Origin: Curvibacter sp. GWA2_64_110 | GTDB taxonomy: Bacteria; Pseudomonadota; Gammaproteobacteria; Burkholderiales; Burkholderiaceae_C | Direction of reading: 5' to 3' | Assembly: GCA_001797315.1 (NCBI GenBank) | Contig: MGPC01000036.1 | Span: forward strand, 1-64,000 | Length of the DNA stretch: 64,000 nucleotides | Part shown: piece after piece, positions 1 through 6,428 of the stretch | Numbering within the stretch: position 1 is the stretch's first letter | Layout: every line of letters starts with the position of its first letter | Program-made: the position numbers and the translations under genes | Notes under the pieces: generated by a model | Databases searched by the model: none | Told to the model about the DNA's origin: nothing | Seen by the model: only the letters and a program-made list of their open reading frames with translations

Positions 1-62
1 GTTTTGGTTTCGTTTTCCACGCGCTTCACGATCACGCGGTCGGCCAGAGGACGCAGTTTCAT
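1..62 (-). CDS. groES: GroES co-chaperonin, N-terminal part only
   Basis: The reverse strand from 62 reads MKLRPLADRVIVKRVENE, the conserved beginning of the 10-kDa co-chaperonin that caps GroEL in the cytoplasm. Only 20 complete codons lie in the window; the gene runs off the left edge, where groEL would normally follow. An AAGGAG ribosome binding site (complement of 70-75) lies 7 nt before the ATG. A vegetative promoter and a perfect CIRCE operator lie upstream, so heat control through HrcA is expected. A 38.6-kb transposon begins 153 bp upstream of the start codon. Confidence 0.95.
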   Translation of the reverse strand, partial: MKLRPLADRVIVKRVENETK

Positions 63-154
63 CAGGAATCTCCTTGAGTTTGAAACAATGGGTTGGTAAA
101 TCCGGAGCCTCAACGAGTAAGTTGGTGCTCATTGACTTTGTTGGATGGGTGGTG

Positions 155-181
155 TTAGCACTCAAATCCAGCGAGTGCTAA
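155..181 (-). promoter_or_regulatory. CIRCE operator (HrcA binding site)
   Basis: TTAGCACTC (155-163) and GAGTGCTAA (173-181) form a perfect 9-9-9 inverted repeat, matching the CIRCE consensus exactly. HrcA represses groE operons from this site. It lies between the groES start codon and the -10 box and overlaps the -10 box by one base. Confidence 0.97.
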
Positions 182-208
182 TCATAAGGCTTTTTGCCCG
201 CCTTTCAA
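181..208 (-). promoter_or_regulatory. groES promoter, sigma70-like
   Basis: On the reverse strand TTGAAA (complement of 203-208) and TATGAT (complement of 181-186) are separated by 16 bp, placing transcription start inside the CIRCE element. The -35 region also contains CTTGAAA, which resembles a sigma32 -35 box, but no clear sigma32 -10 box was seen. The transposon target duplication begins at 210, one base beyond the -35 box, so the promoter survives the insertion. Confidence 0.75.
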
Positions 209-209
209 G

Positions 210-214
210 ACAGG
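210..214. repeat. 5-bp target site duplication, left copy (ACAGG)
   Basis: ACAGG stands directly before the transposon tip TGTCGG at 215 and recurs directly after the right tip at 38778-38782. Tn7, Tn5053 and Mu relatives create 5-bp duplications. The predicted empty site joins CTTTCAAG, ACAGG and CGCAAGTT. Confidence 0.88.
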
Positions 215-335
215 TGTCGGGTTTCACCTAACTCTGTAGTTTTCTCAGCTAACTCTGTAGTTTGTAGGCGCTAACATATGCGTTTGCTGTTGGCTGTTAC
301 CTAGCGCTGTGGTTTGCTCACTGAACTTTGTAGCG
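215..335 (+). repeat. Left transposon end (Tn7 R-type) with four TnsB-like repeats
   Basis: The tip is followed by repeats of a core close to CTAACTCTGTAGTTT at 228-242 and 249-263 (exact copies, 21 bp apart), 301-315 (CTAGCGCTGTGGTTT) and 321-335 (CTGAACTTTGTAGCG). Spacing of about 21 bp within pairs fits successive TnsB protomers on one face of the helix. Related copies occur only at the other end of the element. Confidence 0.85.
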
Positions 336-697
336 AGGGTGCTGGGGAGGGAGGGTGTCGGCCGGACGAAGCAGCCGCTGGTACAGATCCATGAGTGAGC
401 CGGTTTGGATTGACCACTCTATGGATACTCTGACCAGTCACTTTGGGCCAGGAGTTGACCTCCGGGTCGATTGCGCGGACGACCGGATCAGGCTGGTTGC
501 AGCCGTTCGACTTTGGCGCCTCAGTGACTGGTGGTGCCGAAACCGGTCATTGCTGCCTTTTTCCCTTGAATGTCTGACCGCCTCGGAAAGCGGACCTTCT
601 GGTGGGGGGCAGGTCACGACATCCAATGACCGCTGTTGTGCTCTACGAACTGGCGCTCCCGACCCTAAGCGGAAGTCGCAGCTTTGCAAAAGCAGAC
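336..697. other. Non-coding stretch between transposon end and first attC
   Basis: No convincing gene is seen; the open frames here lack ribosome binding sites and overlap each other. On the reverse strand 659-704 carries a segment that recurs on the forward strand at 5301-5346, listed separately. Motifs such as AAGCGGAAGTC and GGTCCGCTT resemble fragments found in other spacers of the 0.6-5.4 kb region. Confidence 0.6.
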
Positions 698-704
698 GTT
701 CAAC
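659..704 (-). repeat. Outward-facing shared segment, left copy
   Basis: Reading the reverse strand away from the cassette array, the 18 bp GTTGAACGTCTGCTTTTG (complement of 687-704) is followed by GCTTAGGGTCGG (complement of 659-670). The same two blocks occur in the same order on the forward strand at 5301-5318 and 5335-5346. The first seven bases are the R' box of the attC at 698-754. Confidence 0.75.
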
Positions 705-754
705 ACTGCGCTCAGCCGTCGCCAAAGGTGGTCGGATGCAGCAGCATATTAGGC
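698..754 (-). other. Integron attC site (57 bp)
   Basis: On the reverse strand the order is R'' GCCTAAT, 5-bp spacer, L'' GCTGCATCCG, 14-bp centre, L' CGGCTGAGC, 5-bp spacer, R' GTTGAAC. L'' pairs with L' apart from one extra G and one mismatch; that single unpaired base is the hallmark that orients attC recombination. The total of 57 bp is a normal attC length. It follows the stop codon of the gene at 765-1232 by 10 bp, as expected for the attC of that cassette. Confidence 0.85.
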
Positions 755-764
755 CGCTTCGCCC

Positions 765-1232
765 TCACAGTGACCAGCTCTCAAAGCGCCGATTTTTCCG
801 GTGCCAGTAGATATGCGCTGAGTCGACCATTTGGTCTGTCATATTCAGGCCCACACATGTCTTGGATGGTTGTAGGCCGTCAGGTACGTAGCCCGCATGC
901 TGCTCAAGTTCCTTGATGTCGAAGTCAAGCGGCTCGATAGCCAGAATAGCTGAGTCAGGGCTTCTTGCTATGCCTGAGTACCGCAGTACGTCGACGGGCT
1001 TCTTGGACGGCGGCCTAAAAACCGCGATGACAATCTCCTTCGGCTTAGTGCCAAGGATTGCGTACTCCCGCTTTCCTTGGCACGTGAAGTCTCCAGGCAG
1101 TATCGACTTCCTCTGCCAAGTCACAGATCGATCTGCGGTCGTAGCGGCCGAGAGCACAAAGGAATCGTCGGCGCTTTGTGCTCGGCCGGCTGCGAGCAAC
1201 ACAAGTGCTGCGGTGAGGAGTAGGCGCTTCAT
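765..1232 (-). CDS. Exported protein of unknown function (cassette gene)
   Basis: The 155-residue product starts MKRLLLTAALVLLAAGRAQSA, a clear Sec signal peptide with a likely cleavage after AQSA. I chose this ATG over a longer frame start because it places the signal peptide at the N-terminus. The mature part (about 135 residues) has a Cys near 'DFTCQGKREYAI' and another near 'PSKTCVGL' that could form a disulfide bond. I recognise no family. It follows the membrane protein gene by 11 bp and is followed by a textbook attC, so the pair is probably integron cassette cargo. Confidence 0.7.
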   Translation of the reverse strand: MKRLLLTAALVLLAAGRAQSADDSFVLSAATTADRSVTWQRKSILPGDFTCQGKREYAILGTKPKEIVIAVFRPPSKKPVDVLRYSGIARSPDSAILAIEPLDFDIKELEQHAGYVPDGLQPSKTCVGLNMTDQMVDSAHIYWHRKNRRFESWSL

Positions 1233-1243
1233 GCTAGACGGCC

Positions 1244-1735
1244 TCATCTCTTTACCCACTGAATATGCTCGAACTGCCAACCGACAAGGCAAGCTAGTAC
1301 CAGCGCGGCAAGGGCTAGTCTAGCAACCCACTTGGCAAAGCGACTGTAGTGATGCTCATTCGGGCGGCGGTCGAAGTGATCGAGAACGATACTTGAGAAC
1401 ATTGCAGCAAACAACAACATGGCAATGGCACCGAGCAAAGATGACCAGGGCCCGCTTACCTCAATGTGATGGGTGGCTCGCTTTGAGAAAGAAATAATGG
1501 CTTTGCCGTCAGCAAGAAACATTATGGAAAGCCAGAGGCAGAACGGGGTCAGGACGAACGCACTGAACAGCTCCCCAAATGGGATTTTATTCGGGACATG
1601 TGCGGCCCCCTGTGAAGAAGAATTATTTTCGCACTCGGCTTTAGTGGAACTACCAAGGCTGTTATTCGCTGCTGATGAGCAGCGGGATGGTGTCGTCTGG
1701 TTCACTTGTTCGAGATGTGTCGACGAGCTAGGCAT
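1244..1735 (-). CDS. Small multi-pass membrane protein, unknown function
   Basis: The frame encodes three hydrophobic segments, around 'LFSAFVLTPFCLWLSIMFLA', 'LLGAIAMLLFAAMFSSIVL' and 'LALAALVLACLVGWQF', after a polar Ser/Asn-rich N-terminus. The start is uncertain: the frame opens at 1795, but 1752-1758 carries a cassette boundary motif, so the ATG at 1735 (about 163 residues) or a GTG at 1705 is more plausible. It ends 11 bp before the next gene on the same strand. No family recognised. Confidence 0.55.
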   Translation of the reverse strand: MPSSSTHLEQVNQTTPSRCSSAANNSLGSSTKAECENNSSSQGAAHVPNKIPFGELFSAFVLTPFCLWLSIMFLADGKAIISFSKRATHHIEVSGPWSSLLGAIAMLLFAAMFSSIVLDHFDRRPNEHHYSRFAKWVARLALAALVLACLVGWQFEHIQWVKR

Positions 1736-1752
1736 CCAAAACGGATGGCGAG

Positions 1753-2124
1753 TTAAAAGCTCTTTTGCCCATAAATTTTTAGCGCCGAGATACATCCATT
1801 CGCCACTGCAGTGATAGTCGGATTGGTCCCACCGGCGCCGGCGACATGCCTTTCCACCATTGGTTGCGGGACCATTACATAGGCAATCTTTTCCGCCTCC
1901 AGCGTTTCCCAGATCGCTCCAAAGTCACCCTTGCCTACCGGAATCATGCAGATTCGATATTCACCACCACTAGTCTGCATCATGGGTCCCGCGAATTCAG
2001 TGAATTCCTCGACCCCTTGGGCGCTATTTGCAAAGGTCTTGGATTTCAGTCCTTCAGGCGTTTCAATGCCAGCAGTAAACATGCCCTGTTCCGTAAGAAG
2101 CAATAGGACGAGGATCTTCAGCAT
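1753..2124 (-). CDS. Small exported protein, unknown function (cassette gene)
   Basis: A 123-residue product with a short hydrophobic N-terminus (MLKILVLLLLTEQGMFTAG) that looks like a signal peptide. The rest has no recognised domain. The cassette context is informative: the start codon lies 5 bp after an attC R' box reading GTTAAAA, and the TAA stop is embedded in TTTTAAC (complement of 1752-1758), the exact complement expected for the R'' box of the same cassette. I could not trace the remaining L and R' boxes past the stop, so its own attC may be decayed. Confidence 0.65.
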   Translation of the reverse strand: MLKILVLLLLTEQGMFTAGIETPEGLKSKTFANSAQGVEEFTEFAGPMMQTSGGEYRICMIPVGKGDFGAIWETLEAEKIAYVMVPQPMVERHVAGAGGTNPTITAVANGCISALKIYGQKSF

Positions 2125-2129
2125 TTGAC

Positions 2130-2217
2130 TTTTAACGTGTTGCTCTGCCGCGGTCCAAGCGAGATGGTTGACGTAGTACTGCGCTCACGGCCCGTCGGCA
2201 GCAGCAGAAGGTTAGCT
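2130..2217 (-). other. Integron attC site (88 bp)
   Basis: On the reverse strand: R'' AGCTAAC (2217-2211), 5-bp spacer, L'' GCTGCTGCCG (2205-2196), a 45-bp centre, L' CGGCAGAGC (2150-2142), 5-bp spacer, R' GTTAAAA (2136-2130). L'' and L' pair perfectly once one extra G in L'' is set aside. R'' is the exact complement of GTTAGCT found just upstream of the lipoprotein gene that this attC follows, which is what a mobile cassette requires. Confidence 0.88.
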
Positions 2218-2226
2218 GTTGATTGC

Positions 2227-2829
2227 TCATTTCGCTGCACGGGCGAATCGCGCCCAAATATCAGAATACGATACTGCAGGCACGAAGAGCATCACTCCTG
2301 CCATGGTTTCGTTCCAGTTGACCATAACGTGCTCACGGCCCGAATAAAGCTTCATGGAGCCAGAGGAAAACGCGGCAACGTTGTCACCACTTGCGTCACC
2401 ACTGGATCTGACGACAAGAGCTCCGTCTTTGCACTCGAACTGCCCTTTACTTCTTGAAATCGTCCAAGGTATCGAGATACCTTCTCCCCTCGCGTGAATC
2501 GCTATCTCAGTGTCATCTACAACTTTAATATCGACTGCTTGCGTCTTGAACAACTCCCCAACAAAGTGATTTCGGGCGTTATCACGCTCTTCTTGGCGAG
2601 TGCGGCCGGTAGCGGCAGCTAGCCAGACCGCTAGAGAGATTTTCGTTCCATCAGGCTTAACTCCGTTATTCTCGTAGGTCCCACTCAACGACGGGCATCG
2701 ACCTGGCACGTTATCTACGCTAAGTCGGTCCCACGTATCAGGGTATCTGTCCACTTGATGAGCACAACCCGAGACCACAAGTACCGAAAAAAGCAGTGAT
2801 GCCGTAGGGCGAGCAAGGCGCTTAGTCAT
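2227..2829 (-). CDS. Lipoprotein of unknown function (integron cassette gene)
   Basis: The 200-residue product has a lipoprotein signal: charged MTKRLARPTA, a hydrophobic stretch and the lipobox VSGC, so lipidation at about Cys22 and membrane anchoring are expected. The mature part, including 'RCPSLSGTYENNG' and 'VWLAAATGRTRQEERDN', matches no family I know. The cassette is well delimited: GTTAGCT (complement of 2833-2839) precedes the start codon by 3 bp and its complement AGCTAAC begins the attC that follows the stop. Confidence 0.75.
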   Translation of the reverse strand: MTKRLARPTASLLFSVLVVSGCAHQVDRYPDTWDRLSVDNVPGRCPSLSGTYENNGVKPDGTKISLAVWLAAATGRTRQEERDNARNHFVGELFKTQAVDIKVVDDTEIAIHARGEGISIPWTISRSKGQFECKDGALVVRSSGDASGDNVAAFSSGSMKLYSGREHVMVNWNETMAGVMLFVPAVSYSDIWARFARAAK

Positions 2830-2832
2830 GAC

Positions 2833-2839
2833 AGCTAAC
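2833..2839 (-). other. Cassette boundary box GTTAGCT
   Basis: On the reverse strand GTTAGCT lies 3 bp before the lipoprotein start and is the exact complement of the R'' box at 2211-2217. It marks the 5' edge of that cassette. No matching L boxes were found beyond it, so it could be the junction with an attI-like site or a decayed attC. Confidence 0.65.
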
Positions 2840-3089
2840 GAATATTTAATCTACTGGAAAGTCTACACATAAGCGTGAACCCGGACTATCCCTCAGGGGG
2901 GGTGACAGTCTGCTTCAGGGGGAATTTCTTACCGTCTGCTTCTGGCCGGGACGTTGAAGTCCAAAGCAGGCCACAAAGCCGACCACCAGAGCAAAGTGCG
3001 CCTTCCCCCCCCCCCTTAGCATGAAATGCTAGCATTCCGGCGACATCCAGGCGCATCCTACGCCTCCCTCAACTCGATGGGAGACCATC

Positions 3090-3713
3090 ATGGAAGCAGT
3101 AGGACTCGCCACTCCTCATGAGCCGTGGAACAAGGGCAAGATCGTTGGCCAGAAGGCACCGTTCAAGCCAAAGGACATCTGGGCACTCCGTGTCCGCCTC
3201 CAAATGGAAGGGCGTACGCGGGAACTTGCACTCCTCAATCTGGGCATCGATAGCAAACTGCGTGGGTGCGACCTGGTCGCACTCAAAGTCCGCGACGTAT
3301 GCCATGGCGACCAAGTGGCGAGTCGCGCCATCGTCATGCAGCACAAAACCCAACGGCCGGTTCAATTCGAAATCACAACAGCCACCCGAGATGCCTTGCA
3401 GGCCTGGATCAGGCATGCCGGGTTGAAGCCGGACAGCTTCCTTTTCCCCAGCAGGCTTCACGAGTCGCCGCACCTCGGAACTCGCCAGTACGCCCGGATT
3501 CTCGGGCATTGGGTGGATGAGCTGGGACTTGACCGCGCCGACTATGGGACGCATTCGATGCGCAGAACCAAGGCCACGTTGATCTACCGGCGAACCAAGA
3601 ATCTTCGCGCCGTCCAGTTGCTCCTCGGGCATTCCAAGCTGGAGTCAACCGTGAGGTATCTGGGCATCGAAGTCGATGACGCCCTCGAAATCTCTGAGCA
3701 GACGGAGATCTGA
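3090..3713 (+). CDS. Compact tyrosine recombinase (catalytic domain only)
   Basis: At 207 residues this consists of little more than a tyrosine recombinase catalytic domain. Arg58 ('SKLRGCDL'), Lys86 ('QHKTQRP'), His155 and Arg158 ('HSMRRT'), His181 ('LLGHSKLESTVRY') and Tyr190 supply the full R-K-HxxR-H-Y set. There is no N-terminal core-binding domain as in integron or phage integrases, and the C-terminus extends only about 15 residues past the tyrosine. It is transcribed away from the reverse-strand cassette array, the geometry of an integron integrase, yet it is not an IntI. Similar stand-alone recombinases of about 200 residues are known from Proteobacteria; their substrates are unclear to me. 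Confidence 0.85.
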   Translation: MEAVGLATPHEPWNKGKIVGQKAPFKPKDIWALRVRLQMEGRTRELALLNLGIDSKLRGCDLVALKVRDVCHGDQVASRAIVMQHKTQRPVQFEITTATRDALQAWIRHAGLKPDSFLFPSRLHESPHLGTRQYARILGHWVDELGLDRADYGTHSMRRTKATLIYRRTKNLRAVQLLLGHSKLESTVRYLGIEVDDALEISEQTEI

Positions 3714-3915
3714 AGGGGTGACGGTGTTGGCACGGCTGTGGAGCCGTGCTGACACCCTCATTGTCCGCTATAGGGCACAACGCTAAACTGGCGAAAGCGG
3801 CCAACAACGGACACCGGGGATAGTTCCCGAAAGCAGACATGAAGCCCCTATTTGATGGCTGGTCAAGCTGTAGATGACCGGCTAGACTTTCGTATCGTTT
3901 TAATGTTCGCTACTC

Positions 3916-4272
3916 ATGGGCAATTTGAAGATTGGTTTGCTCTCGCAGTTCAGAAGCAAAGCCTTGTACGTTGCATTGGTGGCGGTCGCATTCTGCGAGT
4001 TGGGTTGTGCTACTTACTACCAGGATTTCGATGCAGACCTTGATGCGTCGATTGGGAAAACTAGTCTGGACTTGCGGTATCCACCGCTAACCAACGTGTT
4101 AGCTTCGCGATACGAAGGAGGAAAGTTGGTTAAGACCTATTCCTTGAATGTCCTAGCTCTCTGTCGATGGGAGTTCATATTTGAATCAGACACCGGAAGA
4201 ATCGTCAGTTGGCGCTATCCAGACAAAGATGCTGAGAAGCGCTGCCATCAGCTACCTCGCTCAATGACGTAG
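3916..4272 (+). CDS. Small putative lipoprotein, unknown function
   Basis: A 118-residue product with a basic start, a hydrophobic core 'ALYVALVAVAFCELGCATYY' and a possible lipobox ELGC, so it is probably a lipoprotein. The mature part has two further Cys residues and no recognised domain. A lower G+C than the chromosomal genes and its isolated position suggest it also arrived as a cassette, but I could not find convincing attC boxes after its stop codon. Confidence 0.6.
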   Translation: MGNLKIGLLSQFRSKALYVALVAVAFCELGCATYYQDFDADLDASIGKTSLDLRYPPLTNVLASRYEGGKLVKTYSLNVLALCRWEFIFESDTGRIVSWRYPDKDAEKRCHQLPRSMT

Positions 4273-4512
4273 ACACGAGCTGACGAAATCGGCCAGAAAC
4301 GGACCTTGACAACTCGTGCGACAAAGCGGACAAGAGCGAGCTCTTGGTACGGACGCAGTGACACAGCTACGTGAGTGGCTACAAAATAAGGGAGGGGTTT
4401 GTGACACAAACCGATAAGCGCCAAGAGGTGTTGTTGGCCGAAACGGAACATGACGATAGTGACGGATGCTCGCTGCGCGAGAACCGCACACCTTCACGTT
4501 AGGCATCACATC

Positions 4513-5196
4513 ATGCGACTTACCGCGACAGCCCTGTTGGTAATTGCCTCATCGGCAAACGCCGCTACAGCTCCCACCATTGCGGAGTGTGAAACAGCGT
4601 ACTCTGAGTTGGAGGCCAAGAACTACGCGTCACCGCTCCGCCAGTTGGAACTGTGCACGGCGAACCTGGAGATCAATGCCCTGACCCGAAGCAGATACCA
4701 TCTGGGCCGCGCATGGGCGCTCTACGAACTCGGTCGACTCAACGAAGCCATCGCCGAGCAAGAGAAAGCCTTTGCACTCCCCGCCCCACCTTACAGGCTG
4801 CAGTTCGCGAACTACGCGACGATGCTCCGTACGGCGGGTCGCTTTGAGGAGAGCTTGATCGCGATCAAGATGGGAGAACAGATAGACAAGAAAGAAGGCA
4901 AACCGCCCTCAATGATGATTCAGTACCACAAAGGGTGGACGCTGCAAGAGATGGGGCGGCATCGTGAAGCGATCGAGGCCTTTACGGCCGGCATATCAGA
5001 TCAAATCGATTATCCATTCGTGTACTGGCGTCGCGCCGCGTCTTACACGGCTATCGCAAATCGCGAGGCGGCAGTAGCGGATATGCGTAAGTTTTCTGAG
5101 CTCTTCACCGCAGAATGGCGCGAGAACTCCTCGGCACAGCGGCTTTCCCAATATCGCGAACAGGTTCGCAGTTATGGGCTCACGCCGGGCTGGTGA
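4513..5196 (+). CDS. Exported TPR-repeat protein (cassette-like)
   Basis: The 227-residue product starts MRLTATALLVIASSANAATA, a Sec signal peptide. Helical pairs such as 'RYHLGRAWALYELGRLNEAIAEQEKAFAL', 'YHKGWTLQEMGRHREAIEAFTAGI' and 'YWRRAASYTAIANREAAVADMRKF' (shown here as repeat units) are tetratricopeptide repeats, so a periplasmic protein-protein scaffold is likely. I chose this ATG because the signal peptide begins there. GTTAGGC, a perfect cassette start box, lies at 4498-4504, and TCCTAAC follows the stop by 1 bp, complementing it at 6 of 7 positions. Confidence 0.75.
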   Translation: MRLTATALLVIASSANAATAPTIAECETAYSELEAKNYASPLRQLELCTANLEINALTRSRYHLGRAWALYELGRLNEAIAEQEKAFALPAPPYRLQFANYATMLRTAGRFEESLIAIKMGEQIDKKEGKPPSMMIQYHKGWTLQEMGRHREAIEAFTAGISDQIDYPFVYWRRAASYTAIANREAAVADMRKFSELFTAEWRENSSAQRLSQYREQVRSYGLTPGW

Positions 5197-5197
5197 T

Positions 5198-5307
5198 TCC
5201 TAACCCGTGGATTCAACATGCAAGTGCAACATTTTGCCTTCGCGCCCCTGGCTAACCGGCCCCCAACTTGCTGCGCAGGCCGGGGCCGGTTAACTATGTA
5301 GTTGAAC
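5198..5307 (+). other. attC-like site after the TPR gene (non-canonical)
   Basis: TCCTAAC (5198-5204) and GTTGAAC (5301-5307) are placed like R'' and R' boxes of a 110-bp attC. The centre has a strong hairpin: 11 bp at 5253-5263 pairs perfectly with 5282-5292. CGGTTAACT (5287-5295) 5 bp before R' can act as L', but its partner does not sit at the standard distance from R''. I read this as a diverged or rearranged attC. Confidence 0.5.
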
Positions 5308-5346
5308 GTCTGCTTTTGTACATGACATATGGCGGCTTAGGGTCGG
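5301..5346 (+). repeat. Outward-facing shared segment, right copy
   Basis: GTTGAACGTCTGCTTTTG (5301-5318) and GCTTAGGGTCGG (5335-5346) repeat, in opposite orientation, the segment at 659-704. The two copies flank the whole 0.7-5.3 kb cassette region and point away from it. Confidence 0.75.
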
Positions 5347-5837
5347 CAGCACCTGTTCGCAATCGCGGAAAGCAGTCCTTCAGGACGCCGATGCGATCCT
5401 GATCTCCGCCAACGTCAGCTGTTCTCCTGAAACTGGCCGTCAGGTCAGCAAAAGCGTGTGCATCCGAACGACTGCTGCGGGGAAGAAACTGTGACGTGAC
5501 GGCGTGGCTACGACCGACAGCAACCGCTGCGTTGCCGTCACTTGGCCTGATGCTACGAATGTCCGCATTGGGCGAGTTGCCTGTCTGTCAATTTCGGCGA
5601 CCGACTCCTTGCAGTGGCTGACTTTAGCTACCCGGTCAAAACCAGAAAGATCCACTTTTGCTGCAAAAGTTGAGAGAGTCTCACAACGCGATACAAGCCG
5701 AGCACTGAAATTTCGACCATGTCGCTTACGGTGAACGGAGTCATTTGCTCTTGTTTGAATTGAGCACATTAACCGGAAAATGCGCATTAAATCATAACGG
5801 TTGCAAGCAGAAGAAAGCTCGTTTAGTATTTTTCAGC
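5347..5837. other. Non-coding stretch between cassette region and HTH gene
   Basis: No supportable gene. The open frames on both strands lack a ribosome binding site and any recognisable motif. The 3' part becomes A+T-richer (around 5740-5835) and may hold the promoter of the HTH gene at 5838, but no clear -35/-10 pair stands out. Confidence 0.5.
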
Positions 5838-6152
5838 ATGAAAACGCACGAGATTACAAACGAAAAACTAGCTCAGGCGAGAGAGTGGTTTATTCGCCGT
5901 GGCATTTCGTTGAAGTCGTGGGCCGATCAACACAATGTCAATCGAAATGTTCTGTACCAAGTACTGGAGGGAAAAAGCCTGTGTACCAGGGGCGAGAGCC
6001 ACAGAATTGCCGTTCTTCTGGGGCTCAAGATGGAGGCGACAAGCGATCTGGCACATGCGCTTGATCCGTCATTCGCCACAGAGCTTGCGGTCAATGGAAA
6101 AAAGGATTTCTGCCCTTGCGGCGCTCAGATCGCGGCCAACGAAGCGACATGA
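5838..6152 (+). CDS. Small DNA-binding protein, BcepMu gp16-like HTH
   Basis: The 104-residue product carries 'AREWFIRRGISLKSWADQHN', then 'VNRNVLYQVLEGKSLCTRG' and 'SHRIAVLLGLK', the pattern of the phage-associated gp16/Ner-like helix-turn-helix family known from Mu-like phages. The ATG at 5838 is chosen because homology begins there; the frame extends further upstream. The C-terminus holds a CPCG motif. It lies upstream of tnsA in the same orientation and may control transposition genes, as small HTH repressors do in other DDE transposons; that role is inferred from position only. Confidence 0.75.
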   Translation: MKTHEITNEKLAQAREWFIRRGISLKSWADQHNVNRNVLYQVLEGKSLCTRGESHRIAVLLGLKMEATSDLAHALDPSFATELAVNGKKDFCPCGAQIAANEAT

Positions 6153-6384
6153 GGTATGGGAAATTCTGTACGACACACCCGCGAACCTAGACCAATCGAT
6201 TGACTGTTGAGCAATCTATTTGAGTTCGTAACAAGTAAAGGAGAGACCCCACGTAAAGCGAAACGCCAACCACCCTTTCGAATGATTGGCGCTTGCCGAT
6301 CGCTGGATTGACAGCTTTCTAAGGATTCGAGCCCTTTAGAAAAGTATCTCTCCAGTGGATGGCTGTGTCAAGTCCATTTCCACC

Positions 6385-6411
6385 GGGCAGTGCCACAGCG
6401 TGGCGCTGCCC
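6385..6411 (+). promoter_or_regulatory. Near-perfect 12-bp inverted repeat in the tnsA leader
   Basis: GGGCAGTGCCAC (6385-6396), AGC, GTGGCGCTGCCC (6400-6411) pair at 11 of 12 positions as DNA, and the odd pair is a G-U wobble in RNA. It ends 17 nt before the tnsA start, just ahead of the AGGAG ribosome binding site. It could be a repressor operator or an RNA hairpin that limits tns expression. A second inverted repeat (CTTTCTAAGG and CCCTTTAGAAAAG, about 6316-6345) lies upstream. Confidence 0.6.
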
Positions 6412-6428
6412 ATTCACAGGAGAGATAT

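Noticed and set aside
5291-5303. TAACTATGTAGTT resembles the transposon-end repeat TAACTCTGTAGTT at 12 of 13 positions.
   Set aside because: It is a single copy lying within the attC-like hairpin region, with no tip sequence or target duplication nearby, so coincidence is more likely than a second transposon end.
5440-5787. A 115-codon minus-strand frame in the spacer before the HTH gene.
   Set aside because: No ribosome binding site, no domain, and codon content unlike the neighbours.
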